From NCBI GenBank assembly GCA_964614585.1, contig CAZTLW010000023.1, forward strand, positions 1 through 23,207: a DNA stretch of 23,207 nt, given 5' to 3'. Origin of the DNA: JAHEFX01 sp964614585. Lineage in GTDB: Bacteria; Actinomycetota; Acidimicrobiia; Spongiisociales; JAENVV01. Position 1 is the first letter of the stretch; each line of letters opens with the position of its first letter. Made by a program: the position numbers and the translations under genes. Below, piece after piece: positions 7,537-14,960 of the stretch. The notes beneath the pieces were generated by a model. It made no database searches. It was not told the origin of the DNA and saw only the letters and a program-made list of their open reading frames with translations.

Positions 7537-7546
7537 GTTATACCCT
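7537..7546. promoter_or_regulatory. Overlapping divergent -10 boxes, ccdA / MFS
   Basis: TATAAC on the minus strand (7537-7542) is a good -10 for ccdA with a leader of roughly 36 nt. TACCCT on the plus strand (7541-7546) could serve the MFS gene, with a leader of about 50 nt. They share two bases, so polymerase binding in one direction would block the other. No convincing -35 is seen on either side. Confidence 0.4.
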
Positions 7547-7570
7547 CGCCGCACCCATACACCCGGACGG

Positions 7571-7597
7571 CTCGGCCCCGACCGACCGTCGGCCGAG
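7571..7597 (+). promoter_or_regulatory. Leader hairpin overlapping MFS ribosome site
   Basis: The arm 7571-7582 pairs with 7588-7597: ten base pairs with a 2-nt bulge (78-79 of the 7500s) and the 5-nt loop CGACC. The only Shine-Dalgarno-like sequence, GAGG at 7595-7598, lies 7 nt before the ATG and sits mostly in the 3' arm, so the folded leader could hide it. Confidence 0.4.
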
Positions 7598-7605
7598 GCA
7601 GCGCC

Positions 7606-8805
7606 ATGATCCGCCGGTACGTACCCATCCACGCCCTCAACCCCGCCGAGCGGGTCACGCTCCTGGCGGCGTGGGTGGCCGGGGTGGCCCAGGGCTTCGC
7701 CCAGAGCCATGCCACCAACACCCTCCCCTTCTCCCGGCTCACCTTCGGCCTGTCCGAGGCCGAGATGGCCAACGTGCTCGCCATCACCAGGGCGGGCGCC
7801 CTCGCCGCCCTCTTCGTGGCCATGGCGGCCGACCGCCGGGGCCGCCGACTCCCACTCGTCATCGCCTTCGGGGTGCTGGTGTTGTCGGCCGGCGCCACCG
7901 GCTGGGCGGACACCGCCGCCCAGTTCACCATCGCCCAGACGATCATGCGAGGGGCGACGACGACCGCCGGGGCGCTGGTCGTGGTGCTCATCGCCGAGGT
8001 CTTCCGACCGGGCTTCCGGGCCTTCGGGATGGGCATCTACGCCGCCGCCGCCTCGCTGGGGGCCGGGCTGTCACTCCTGCTGCTCCCGCTCGCCGAGAAC
8101 GCCCCGGAGGCCTGGCAGACCCTCTTCCGCCTGTCGCTGCTCGGGGCCGTGGCCATCCCGTTCCTGCTCCGGATCCCCGCTCCACCGGTCCCCCAGGTGC
8201 CGCGGCGCGCCGTGTGGCGACCGCTGGCCCCACCCCACGCCGTGTTCTTCTGGCCCATCGCCCTCGCCTCGGCGGGCTTCGCCGCCTTCACCGCGGTGCA
8301 GGTCGGCTTCGCCCAGGAGCGCTTCATCAACGATCTCGGCCTCGCCGCCACCACGGTCGTGCCGCTCAGCCTGACCGCCGGGACGCTCGGTGGCGTCGGC
8401 TTCTTCCTCGGGGGGTCGTTGGCCGACCGGCTCGGCCGGCGACCGGTCTCGATCGGCGCCTACGTGCTGACCCTGCTCGGGGGCCTCGGGATGTACTTCC
8501 TCTCGTCGCTGCCACTGCTGTTCGTGGCCATCTTCGTGGCCTCCTTCGGTGCGTTCTCGGCCGCACCGGCGGCCGCCGCCCACCGCAACGAACTGTTCCC
8601 GACCGAGGTGCGGGCCTCGGCGATCTCGTGGGTGACCAATGTCACGGTCGCCGGCACCGTGACCGGCCTGGCCGTGGCCGGCGTGCTCATCGACCGCGTC
8701 GGGCTGTCGCAGACGGTGTTGGTCCTCGGTCTCGGCATCGGCATCGCCATCGGCCTCACCGCCTTCCTCCCCGAGACCCGGGGCCGGATCCTCACCCAGG
8801 ACTGA
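7606..8805 (+). CDS. MFS transporter
   Basis: This 399-aa major facilitator superfamily protein has about twelve hydrophobic segments in two halves. Loop 2-3 holds the signature MAADRRGRRLPL, the equivalent loop in the second half holds GGSLADRLGRRPV, and the end reads FLPETRGR, like the PETKGR ending of the sugar-porter-type branch. The N-terminus HALNPAERVTLLAAWVAG leads straight into helix 1. The substrate cannot be told from sequence. The ATG at 7606 is chosen from the N-terminus and GAGG at 7 nt. It diverges from ccdA, and its last 14 nt overlap the convergent MATE gene. Confidence 0.9.
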   Translation: MIRRYVPIHALNPAERVTLLAAWVAGVAQGFAQSHATNTLPFSRLTFGLSEAEMANVLAITRAGALAALFVAMAADRRGRRLPLVIAFGVLVLSAGATGWADTAAQFTIAQTIMRGATTTAGALVVVLIAEVFRPGFRAFGMGIYAAAASLGAGLSLLLLPLAENAPEAWQTLFRLSLLGAVAIPFLLRIPAPPVPQVPRRAVWRPLAPPHAVFFWPIALASAGFAAFTAVQVGFAQERFINDLGLAATTVVPLSLTAGTLGGVGFFLGGSLADRLGRRPVSIGAYVLTLLGGLGMYFLSSLPLLFVAIFVASFGAFSAAPAAAAHRNELFPTEVRASAISWVTNVTVAGTVTGLAVAGVLIDRVGLSQTVLVLGLGIGIAIGLTAFLPETRGRILTQD

Positions 8806-10093
8806 CCGGCACGAGGCGACCCGTCCGATCGCCCCAGACGAGCGTCAGCAGCCGTCCGGCGATGAGGACGGCCACCCCGGCCCATACGCCGCCGACGCCC
8901 CACCCAGCCGGGCCCACCGCCACGAGGACGCCGATCCCTGCCGCGGAGGCAGCCGCCGTCGCCGCCGCCAGGAACCCGAAACGGCCGGCGCCCAGGAACA
9001 GCCCGTCCCAGACGAACACCCACGCCCCCGGCAACTGGAGCGCGGCCACCCACCACAGCAGCCCCGCGATGGTCGCCGCCACCTCGGCGTCGGTGGTGAA
9101 CCAGCCGGGCAGCACCGGCCGGAGCGCCAGCACCGCCAACGCCAGCACGACGCCCACCACCGTTCCCCACCGCAGGAGGGCCCGGGCCACCGCCCGCACC
9201 CCGGGCAGGTCACCGGTGCCCATCCGGAGGGACACCATCGACTGGGCCGCGATCGCCAGCGCGTCGTGCACGAGGGTGAGGAAGAGCCAGAGCTGCATCG
9301 CCACCTGGTGGGCGGCGATCGCCACCGTGCCGAGGCCGGCGGCCACCCGGGCTGCCAGGGTGAGCGTGGCGACCAGGGAGCCGGTCCGCACGGCCAGCTC
9401 CCAGCCGACCCGACCGAATGGCCGGAATCCGGTGCCGGTGACCGGGCCCCACTCGAGATGCCGGCGGCGGACCATGGCGACCGCGAACAAGGCGGCGCCG
9501 ATCACCTGGGCCCCGACGGTGGCCGTGGCCGCCCCGGCGAGCCCCCAGCCGAGCCCGAAGATGAGGATGGGATCCGCGACGAGGTTCACGGCATTGAGGA
9601 CGAGGGTCAGCTTGAGGGGCGTCATCGTGTCCTGGTGGCCACGGAAGGCCCCGTTCCCGACCATGATCACCATCACCGCCGGCGCCGCCCAGGCCCGGAT
9701 CCGCAGGTACTCGACCGCCCCCTCGACCGAGTCCGGCGGTGCCGCCATGAGCTCGATGAGCGGTCGGGCGGCGAACGCGAGGACGCCGGCCACCACCAGA
9801 CCCAGGCCGAGGCCGATCACGAGGGCGTGGCGAGTGACGTCGGCGGCGTCTCCCGGTCGGCCGGCGCCGACGAGCCGACCGACCATCGGGGTGACGCCGT
9901 ACTGGAGGAAGTTGAAGGCGACGAAGGCAAGTCCGAAGATCGCCGCGTCGACGCCCAGGGAGGCGAGGGCATCGGCGCCGAGGCGCCCGACGAAGGCGGT
10001 GTCGACGAGGGTGACGAGCGGGTCGGCGGCGAGCGACCCGAGGGCCGGGCCGGCGAGCCGGATGATCTCGCGGGGGTCGACCGGCCGGCTCAC
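8792..10093 (-). CDS. MATE efflux family protein (DinF-like)
   Basis: This 433-aa multidrug and toxin extrusion (MATE) family membrane protein probably exports cationic or other toxic compounds by Na+ or H+ antiport. About twelve hydrophobic helices can be seen. The N-terminal IIRLAGPALGSLAADPLVTLVDTAFVGRLGADALASLG pattern is typical of the DinF branch, as are AAFRGHQDT-like GAFRGHQDTMTP and the mid-protein AAHQVAMQLW. The GTG start overlaps the nth stop as GTGA, so it is translated with nth. The 3' end overlaps the MFS gene by 14 nt, tail to tail. Confidence 0.92.
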   Translation of the reverse strand: MSRPVDPREIIRLAGPALGSLAADPLVTLVDTAFVGRLGADALASLGVDAAIFGLAFVAFNFLQYGVTPMVGRLVGAGRPGDAADVTRHALVIGLGLGLVVAGVLAFAARPLIELMAAPPDSVEGAVEYLRIRAWAAPAVMVIMVGNGAFRGHQDTMTPLKLTLVLNAVNLVADPILIFGLGWGLAGAATATVGAQVIGAALFAVAMVRRRHLEWGPVTGTGFRPFGRVGWELAVRTGSLVATLTLAARVAAGLGTVAIAAHQVAMQLWLFLTLVHDALAIAAQSMVSLRMGTGDLPGVRAVARALLRWGTVVGVVLALAVLALRPVLPGWFTTDAEVAATIAGLLWWVAALQLPGAWVFVWDGLFLGAGRFGFLAAATAAASAAGIGVLVAVGPAGWGVGGVWAGVAVLIAGRLLTLVWGDRTGRLVPVSPG

Positions 10094-10755
10094 CGCTTGC
10101 CGGGCCAGCGGCAGGTGCGGTTGAGCGGACAGGTCGGGCAGGCCGGGGCCCGGGCGTCACAGATGTCGCGTCCGAACTGGATCATCCGCATGGAGAGGCG
10201 CGACCAGTGACGCCGGGGGATCTGGGCCTTGAGGTCGCGCTCGATCTTCACCGGGTCGTCCCAGTCCGTCAGGTCGAGCCGGTTCGAGACCCGCTTGACG
10301 TGGGTGTCGACGGCGATCGCCGGGCGGTCCCACACCTCGGCGAGGACCACGCTGGCGGTCTTGCGCCCCACGCCGGGGAGCTCCACCAATGCGTCCATGT
10401 CGTCGGGCACCACCCCGCCGTGGCGGTCGACGATGGCGGTCGCGAGCCCGATGATCGACTTCGTCTTCTGGCGGTAGTAGCCGGTGGAGTAGATGAGTCC
10501 CTCCACCTCCTCGGGATCGGCGGAGGCGAGGTCGGCGGGCTCGGGGAAGCGGGCGAAGAGGGCGGGGGCGGCCCGATTCACGTTCTCGTCGGTCGTCTGG
10601 GCCGAGATGACGGTGGCGACGAGCAGCTGCCATGGGGTCTCCCACTCGAGCGCGGTGCGGATGTCGGGGTACTCCTCGGCGAGCCGCTCGGCGATGCGGG
10701 CCGCCCGGCGGCGCTGGGCGGGGGTGGGACGGGAGCCGTCGGCCATCTCGGGCAT
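10090..10755 (-). CDS. nth: Endonuclease III (DNA glycosylase/AP lyase)
   Basis: This 221-aa base-excision repair enzyme removes oxidised pyrimidines and cuts at the abasic site. The helix-hairpin-helix ELPGVGRKTASVVL carries catalytic Lys132, and IAVDTHVKRVSNRL carries Asp150. The [4Fe-4S] cluster cysteines 199, 206, 209 and 215 have the normal C-x6-C-x2-C-x5-C spacing. The ATG at 10755 is chosen because TAGGCT lies 8 nt upstream; a second ATG at 10746 is possible, and the frame is open to 10836. It is cotranscribed with the MATE gene and divergent from the xpt-like gene. Confidence 0.96.
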   Translation of the reverse strand: MPEMADGSRPTPAQRRRAARIAERLAEEYPDIRTALEWETPWQLLVATVISAQTTDENVNRAAPALFARFPEPADLASADPEEVEGLIYSTGYYRQKTKSIIGLATAIVDRHGGVVPDDMDALVELPGVGRKTASVVLAEVWDRPAIAVDTHVKRVSNRLDLTDWDDPVKIERDLKAQIPRRHWSRLSMRMIQFGRDICDARAPACPTCPLNRTCRWPGKR

Positions 10756-10763
10756 GGCCGCGC

Positions 10764-10769
10764 AGCCTA
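10764..10769 (-). promoter_or_regulatory. Candidate leaderless -10 for nth
   Basis: TAGGCT on the minus strand ends 8 nt before the ATG at 10755. It supports that start over the upstream in-frame codons. Confidence 0.45.
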
Positions 10770-10811
10770 CGACGCCCATCACCCCGACACGACACGTCGG
10801 CGGCGCGGCCC

Positions 10812-10817
10812 TAGATT
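10812..10817 (+). promoter_or_regulatory. Candidate -10 for xpt operon
   Basis: TAGATT ends 9 nt before the ATG at 10827. A weak -35 (ACGACA, sharing GACA with the consensus) lies 17 bp upstream. The predicted transcript would have a leader of at most a few bases, leaving no room for a purine riboswitch. Confidence 0.5.
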
Positions 10818-10826
10818 CCTCGGTCC

Positions 10827-11393
10827 ATGCCATCACTGCTCGACACGATGCGGGCCGAGGCGACCCTGGCCGACGGCATCGTCCGGGTCGACGGGTTCCT
10901 CAACCACGTGGTCCGACCCGACGTGATCGACGACGTCGGACGCCGCATCGCCGACCTCGCCGGGTACCCCGCCCCCGACCTGCTGCTCACCGCCGAGGCC
11001 TCGGGCATCCCACCGGCGCTCGCCGCCGGCCAGCGCCTCGGCGTGCCCGTCGTCTACGCCAAGAAGTACCTCGGGCCGGGCGACCGGTACACGATCGCCC
11101 GCGAAGTCGCCTCCCCCACCCGCGGCACCGAGTACCGGGTCGAGGTGGCCCGCCACGCCATCGACCCCGGCAGCCGTGTGGTCGTCGTCGATGACTTCCT
11201 CTCCGGTGGTCGCACGGCGCTCGCCCTCGTCGAGATCGCCCGCGAGGCCGGCGCCACGGTCGACCAGGCCGTGTTCGTGGTCGAGAAGACGTGGGAACCG
11301 GGCCGCGGCCGCCTCGAGACGGCCGGGTGCGGCGTGGCGACCCTCGTGGCGGTCGATGCCGATGGGACGATCCGGGACGGCGCCGGGTCATGA
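10827..11393 (+). CDS. xpt: Xanthine phosphoribosyltransferase
   Basis: This 188-aa type I phosphoribosyltransferase would convert xanthine and PRPP to XMP in purine salvage. It resembles Bacillus Xpt more than Apt: the DGIVRVDGFLNHVVRP start, TAEASGIPPALAAGQRLGVPVVYAKK, and the PRPP loop VVVVDDFLSGGRTA (residues 118-131, Asp122-Asp123) follow the Xpt pattern, with VVEKTWEPGR near the end. The length fits. It is the first gene of an operon with a hotdog thioesterase, overlapping it by ATGA. Adenine phosphoribosyltransferase is the alternative assignment. Confidence 0.88.
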   Translation: MPSLLDTMRAEATLADGIVRVDGFLNHVVRPDVIDDVGRRIADLAGYPAPDLLLTAEASGIPPALAAGQRLGVPVVYAKKYLGPGDRYTIAREVASPTRGTEYRVEVARHAIDPGSRVVVVDDFLSGGRTALALVEIAREAGATVDQAVFVVEKTWEPGRGRLETAGCGVATLVAVDADGTIRDGAGS

Positions 11394-11827
11394 CCGACCT
11401 CGCCGATCGGATCCGCGCCCGGTTCGACGACGCCTGCTTCGCCTGCGGGCGGGCGAACCCGGTGGGCCTCGGCATCGACGGCTTCACCGTCGACGGGGAC
11501 CTCGTCGCGGCTCGGTACCGGCCGCTCCCCGAGCACCGCGGCATCTCCGGTCGCCTCCACGGGGGCCTGACGGCCACCGCCCTCGACGAAGTCATGGCCT
11601 GGGCGGCGATCCTGCTCGCCGGCGTGGTCGTCGTCACCGGCACGATGGAGATCCGCTACCGGCGCCCCGCGCCACTCGAGGGCAGCCTGGCGCTCTGGGG
11701 CGAAGTGGAGGAGCGGCGCGGCCGGCGGCTCCGACTGGCCGGTCGCCTGACGGACGACGACGGCGTCGTCGCCGAGGGCTCCGGTCTCTACCTCGCCACG
11801 GCCGACGTCGCGGACCTGTTCGCCTGA
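11390..11827 (+). CDS. PaaI-like hotdog-fold thioesterase
   Basis: This 145-aa protein has the hotdog-fold pattern of the PaaI/acyl-CoA thioesterase group. The core HGGLTATALDEVMAWAA carries the HGG motif and the acidic residue at the start of the hotdog helix. A second segment TGTMEIRYRRPAPLEG is the typical following strand. The N-terminal CFACGRANPVGLGI is a conserved lead-in of this subgroup, with two cysteines (16 and 19) that could bind metal, although I cannot show that they do. The substrate is unknown. It overlaps the xpt-like gene by ATGA and the next gene by one base (TGATG). Confidence 0.85.
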   Translation: MTDLADRIRARFDDACFACGRANPVGLGIDGFTVDGDLVAARYRPLPEHRGISGRLHGGLTATALDEVMAWAAILLAGVVVVTGTMEIRYRRPAPLEGSLALWGEVEERRGRRLRLAGRLTDDDGVVAEGSGLYLATADVADLFA

Positions 11828-12690
11828 TGCGACGGGCAGTCCCCTGGTTCGATCTGGCCATCGGGGTCGGCGCCCCCGGCGCCGGGTTGGTGCTGTTGGC
11901 CACCGGCATCGACCGGCTGGGGCCGCTCTCGTTCCTCGGATGGCGCAGCCTGCTGCTCGCCATCCCGGGTGTGCTGCTGGCTCGCCCGTCGGCGACCGCG
12001 TGGCGGGACGCGCTCCCGGCGGCAGCCGCCCTCGTGCTCGCCCTCGGCATGCTCGGCAACGCCCTCGCCGCCGGCGACGTCGCCACGGTGGCCGTCGTCA
12101 CGATCGGCATCGCCCTCGGCATCGCGCCGCTCGTTCACGCCGCCGCCTGCCCGCGTCTCCCCACCCCGGCCGAGGGTCTCGGGGGCGGGTTGGTGGTCGC
12201 CGGGATCGCCGTCCTGGGGATCGTCGGCGGCGCCGGCCCGGAGTTGTGGCTGGCGGGCGCCGCCGGGATTGGTTTCGCCGGGGTCGTCGTGCTCACCGAG
12301 CGGGTCATCCACGACCATCCCGCTCCGGCGATCGTCATGCCGCAGGTGCTCGTGGCGGGCGCCGTGCTGGTCGGGGCCGGGGCGCTCCTCGGCGAAGCCT
12401 GGCTGCCAGGGACGGACCTGTTCCCGCTGCTCGCCGTGACCGGGCTGGGGACCGGCCTCGCCGCGATGCTCGCCCGCTGGCGCGGGGCCGAGGTGCTCGG
12501 ACCGCGGGCCGCCCGACTGGCGCTGCCGGCCGAGATCCCGGTGGCGATGGCCGTGGCGATCTGGGCGGGTGGCCGCGCCCCCGACCCGTCCCTGTGGGCG
12601 GCACTGGGGCTGGTGGTGGCCGGGACCGTCGTCGTGGCGTGGCGTCCGGGACCGCTGGCGGAAACCGAGGCGTTCAGCGCCGGACGTTGA
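11827..12690 (+). CDS. EamA/DMT-like multi-pass membrane protein
   Basis: This 287-aa, strongly hydrophobic protein has about ten transmembrane segments arranged as two similar halves, the layout of the EamA/drug-metabolite transporter superfamily. The second half contains GLGTGLAAMLARWRGAEVLGPRAARLALPAEIPVAMAVAI, matching the EamA pattern of a penultimate helix before a loop rich in Arg/Ala and a final helix. Substrate and direction are unknown. The ATG overlaps the thioesterase stop by one base, so it is translationally coupled. The last 17 nt overlap the convergent small membrane protein gene. Confidence 0.75.
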   Translation: MRRAVPWFDLAIGVGAPGAGLVLLATGIDRLGPLSFLGWRSLLLAIPGVLLARPSATAWRDALPAAAALVLALGMLGNALAAGDVATVAVVTIGIALGIAPLVHAAACPRLPTPAEGLGGGLVVAGIAVLGIVGGAGPELWLAGAAGIGFAGVVVLTERVIHDHPAPAIVMPQVLVAGAVLVGAGALLGEAWLPGTDLFPLLAVTGLGTGLAAMLARWRGAEVLGPRAARLALPAEIPVAMAVAIWAGGRAPDPSLWAALGLVVAGTVVVAWRPGPLAETEAFSAGR

Positions 12691-12940
12691 GACGCCGGGA
12701 GGCTTCGTAGGCCTTCACGGCCAACCGGACCAGTGCCACGAAGAGGAAGAGCCCGAGGACCAGGTAGACCGAGAGTTCGAGGGCCCGGCCGTAGCCGAGC
12801 TCGCACGCCCCGAGCCCGCCGGGGCAGAGCCCATAGCCCGTCCCACCCGACGACAGGTCGATGATGACCGCGAGGGGGACGGCGGCGACGGCGAGGGCCC
12901 CGAGGGCGAGGACCGCCACGACGATGCGAAGCCAGACCAT
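12674..12940 (-). CDS. Small two-helix membrane protein, hypothetical
   Basis: I do not recognise this 88-aa protein. It has one hydrophobic helix at residues about 4-27, a short Gly/Cys-rich loop (GTGYGLCPGGLGACELGYG) with two cysteines that could form a disulfide outside the membrane, a second helix at about 56-76, and a basic tail (EASRRLNVRR). It is supported as a gene by this coherent topology and by TACGCT 10 nt before the ATG. It diverges from thyX and overlaps the end of the EamA-like gene by 17 nt. Confidence 0.65.
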   Translation of the reverse strand: MVWLRIVVAVLALGALAVAAVPLAVIIDLSSGGTGYGLCPGGLGACELGYGRALELSVYLVLGLFLFVALVRLAVKAYEASRRLNVRR

Positions 12941-12950
12941 GCGAGCTGCC

Positions 12951-12956
12951 AGCGTA
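12951..12956 (-). promoter_or_regulatory. Candidate -10 for small membrane protein
   Basis: TACGCT on the minus strand lies 10 nt before the ATG at 12940, predicting a leader of only a few bases. Confidence 0.35.
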
Positions 12957-12990
12957 CCGAGCGCTCCGCCGAAGCTCGGGCCACCGGCGG

Positions 12991-12996
12991 TACGCT
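12991..12996 (+). promoter_or_regulatory. Candidate leaderless -10 for thyX-like gene
   Basis: TACGCT ends 7 nt before the GTG at 13004, the spacing expected when transcription begins at the start codon. No Shine-Dalgarno sequence is present. The same hexamer serves the divergent small gene. Confidence 0.5.
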
Positions 12997-13003
12997 CGCC
13001 CTC

Positions 13004-14602
13004 GTGCCCTACGTCCAGGAGTCATTCACCGAGGAGGAGGCCGCGCTCCTCGCCCGGTTCGTCACCAATCTCGACCAGCCCGTCTTCGCGCTCACGAACC
13101 TCCCCGAGGTCGTCAAGGGTGCCCTCTTCGCCCGGTACTCGCGGTCGTCCAAATCGGTCCGCCGACTGCTCCTCGACGAGTTCCTGAGCGACCGCGATCG
13201 GGCGATCGCGGAGTTGGCGGCCGCCGGCGCCGAGCGGGCGGAGGCCCTGTACGAGCGGGTCTTCCTGGAGTACGGAGACGACTCGGTCGCCCAGTTGGGC
13301 GGCGTCCACCTGGCCTGCGAGCAGGCCTCGAACGTGCTCACGAAGGTGCTCGAGTGGGGTCGCCTCGCCTCGTACCTCGAGCAGTCGACCCGGTACGTGC
13401 CCTACGACCGCCCCCTGGGCGACGGCTACCGGTACCACGTCCCTGCCGAGCTCGACGGCACCGACCTCGAGGCTCCGTACCGGGCCACGATGGACCGCCT
13501 CTTCGAGACCTACGGGGCGATGGTGCCGCCCCTCGTCGACCACTTCGCCGAGTTGTTCCCCCAGCAGCCGGGCGACTCGGACTGGGTCTGGCGCTCGACG
13601 ATCCGCGCCAAGGCCTTCGACACGGCTCGGGGCCTGCTGCCGGCCGCCACCCTGTCCAACGTGGGCATCTACGCCTCCGGCCAGGCCTATGAGATGGCGC
13701 TGGTGCGCATGGCCGCCCATCCCCTCGCCGAGGTGCGCGACTACGGCGCCCTCATGCTCGCCGAGCTGCGCAAGGTCATCCCCGCCTTCATGACCCGCGT
13801 CGACCGCCCCGATCGCGGTGGCCGCTGGTCCGAGTACCTCGCCGACACCCGTCGGGCGACCGAGGCGCTCGTCGCCGACCTCGGCCTGGGCGACGCCGAG
13901 CCCGATCCGGTGGCCGAGGTGACGCTCGTCGACTGGGACCCCGACGCCGAGGTGACCCTCGCCGCCGCGGCCCTGTACTCGTCGTCGGAGCTCCCCGACC
14001 ACCAGCTCCTCGCCGCCGTGCGGGCGATGGACGACGAGACCATCACCCGCATCCTGACCACCTATGTCGGCGATCGGTCCAACCGCCGCCACAAGCCCGG
14101 GCGGGCCGCCGAGCGGGCGAGCTACCGCTTCGACGTCCTGTCGGACTACGGGGCCTTTCGCGACCTCCAGCGGCACCGCCTCCTCACCATCGAGTGGCAG
14201 CGCCTCAGCACCCGCTACGGGTACGACACCCCCGAGGTCCTCGTGGACCTGGGCCTCGACGGTGAGTGGCACGCGGCCCTGGCCGACGCGGCCGACCTCT
14301 ACGAGCAGGTGCGGGACGCGCATGGGTGGGACGTCGCCCAGTACGTCGTGCCCTTCGCCCACCGGATCCGCTACGTCATGGAGTTCAACGCCCGGGAGGC
14401 CTTCCACCTCCTCGAGCTGCGGACCCAGCCGGCCGGGCACCCCGACTACCGACGGGTCTGTCAGGAGATGCACCGCCAGATCGCCGAGGTCGCCGGGCAC
14501 CACCGGCTGGCGGCGGCGATGTCCTACGTCGACTACTCGGACCCCGACCTCGAACGGTTGGAGGAGGCTCGGCGCGCCGAGGCGCGCCGACGGGACCACT
14601 GA
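13004..14602 (+). CDS. thyX: Tandem ThyX-like flavin-dependent thymidylate synthase
   Basis: This 532-aa protein is about twice the length of ordinary ThyX, which makes dTMP from dUMP using FAD, NADPH and methylene-tetrahydrofolate. The first half has YGDDSVAQLGGVHLACEQAS followed by EWGRLASYLEQSTRY (residues 117-131), which aligns with the ThyX motif RHRxxSxxxQSxRY but with RHR changed to WGR. The second half has FDVLSDYGAFRDLQRHR, keeping RHR at 390-392, followed by LLTIEWQRLSTRY with a two-residue insertion and Thr for the motif Ser. Each half is therefore a degenerate ThyX domain. The start is inferred from TACGCT 7 nt upstream and the absence of an alternative. It may be a true synthase with a composite site or a ThyX-derived protein. 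Confidence 0.85.
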   Translation: MPYVQESFTEEEAALLARFVTNLDQPVFALTNLPEVVKGALFARYSRSSKSVRRLLLDEFLSDRDRAIAELAAAGAERAEALYERVFLEYGDDSVAQLGGVHLACEQASNVLTKVLEWGRLASYLEQSTRYVPYDRPLGDGYRYHVPAELDGTDLEAPYRATMDRLFETYGAMVPPLVDHFAELFPQQPGDSDWVWRSTIRAKAFDTARGLLPAATLSNVGIYASGQAYEMALVRMAAHPLAEVRDYGALMLAELRKVIPAFMTRVDRPDRGGRWSEYLADTRRATEALVADLGLGDAEPDPVAEVTLVDWDPDAEVTLAAAALYSSSELPDHQLLAAVRAMDDETITRILTTYVGDRSNRRHKPGRAAERASYRFDVLSDYGAFRDLQRHRLLTIEWQRLSTRYGYDTPEVLVDLGLDGEWHAALADAADLYEQVRDAHGWDVAQYVVPFAHRIRYVMEFNAREAFHLLELRTQPAGHPDYRRVCQEMHRQIAEVAGHHRLAAAMSYVDYSDPDLERLEEARRAEARRRDH

Positions 14603-14946
14603 CCGGCGTCGAGGCGACCGACGGCGTCGCCGATCGCCTCCCGGTGCAGCCACAGCAGCAGCATCCCGAGCGGGGTGTGGATCGCCGGGAGGTTGTGGGC
14701 CAGCCACCCCGGCAGGTAGGTGTCGGTCACCGACCCGTGCTCGGCACCGGCGGCCTCGGCCAGGTCCGTGAGCGGGCACCGGAAGCCGTTCGCGACGAAC
14801 ACCGCCGTCTCGCCCACCACGAGGGCAGCCGAGACGGCCACCGCTCGCCCCCGCCGGCCGGTCAGGCCGGTCCAGAGCAGGTGGACGACCGCCGCCTCGA
14901 CGACGAACCAGATCAGCGTGTGGGCGAGGCGGATCGCGGACAGCAC
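14533..14946 (-). CDS. Hypothetical membrane protein
   Basis: I do not recognise the family of this roughly 137-aa protein. It has about three to four hydrophobic helices: one near the start (SAIRLAHTLIWFVVEAAVVHLLW), a second around GRAVAVSAALVVGETAVFVANG, and a last one around TPLGMLLLWLHREA. Between them lies NGFRCPLTDLAEAAG then DTYLPGWLAHNLPAIHTPL, a conserved-looking loop with Cys and His that resembles small membrane proteins with a CPLT motif. The GTG at 14946 is the likeliest start but is weakly supported. The Arg/Ser-rich C-terminus lies antisense to the last 70 nt of the thyX-like gene and may not be conserved. Confidence 0.6.
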   Translation of the reverse strand: MLSAIRLAHTLIWFVVEAAVVHLLWTGLTGRRGRAVAVSAALVVGETAVFVANGFRCPLTDLAEAAGAEHGSVTDTYLPGWLAHNLPAIHTPLGMLLLWLHREAIGDAVGRLDAGQWSRRRASARRASSNRSRSGSE

Positions 14947-14960
14947 GATCCGGCTGCCCG

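Noticed and set aside
10756..10826. Purine riboswitch before xpt
   Set aside because: The gap is 71 bp and shared by two divergent promoters; TAGATT lies 9 nt from the ATG, leaving no room for an aptamer.
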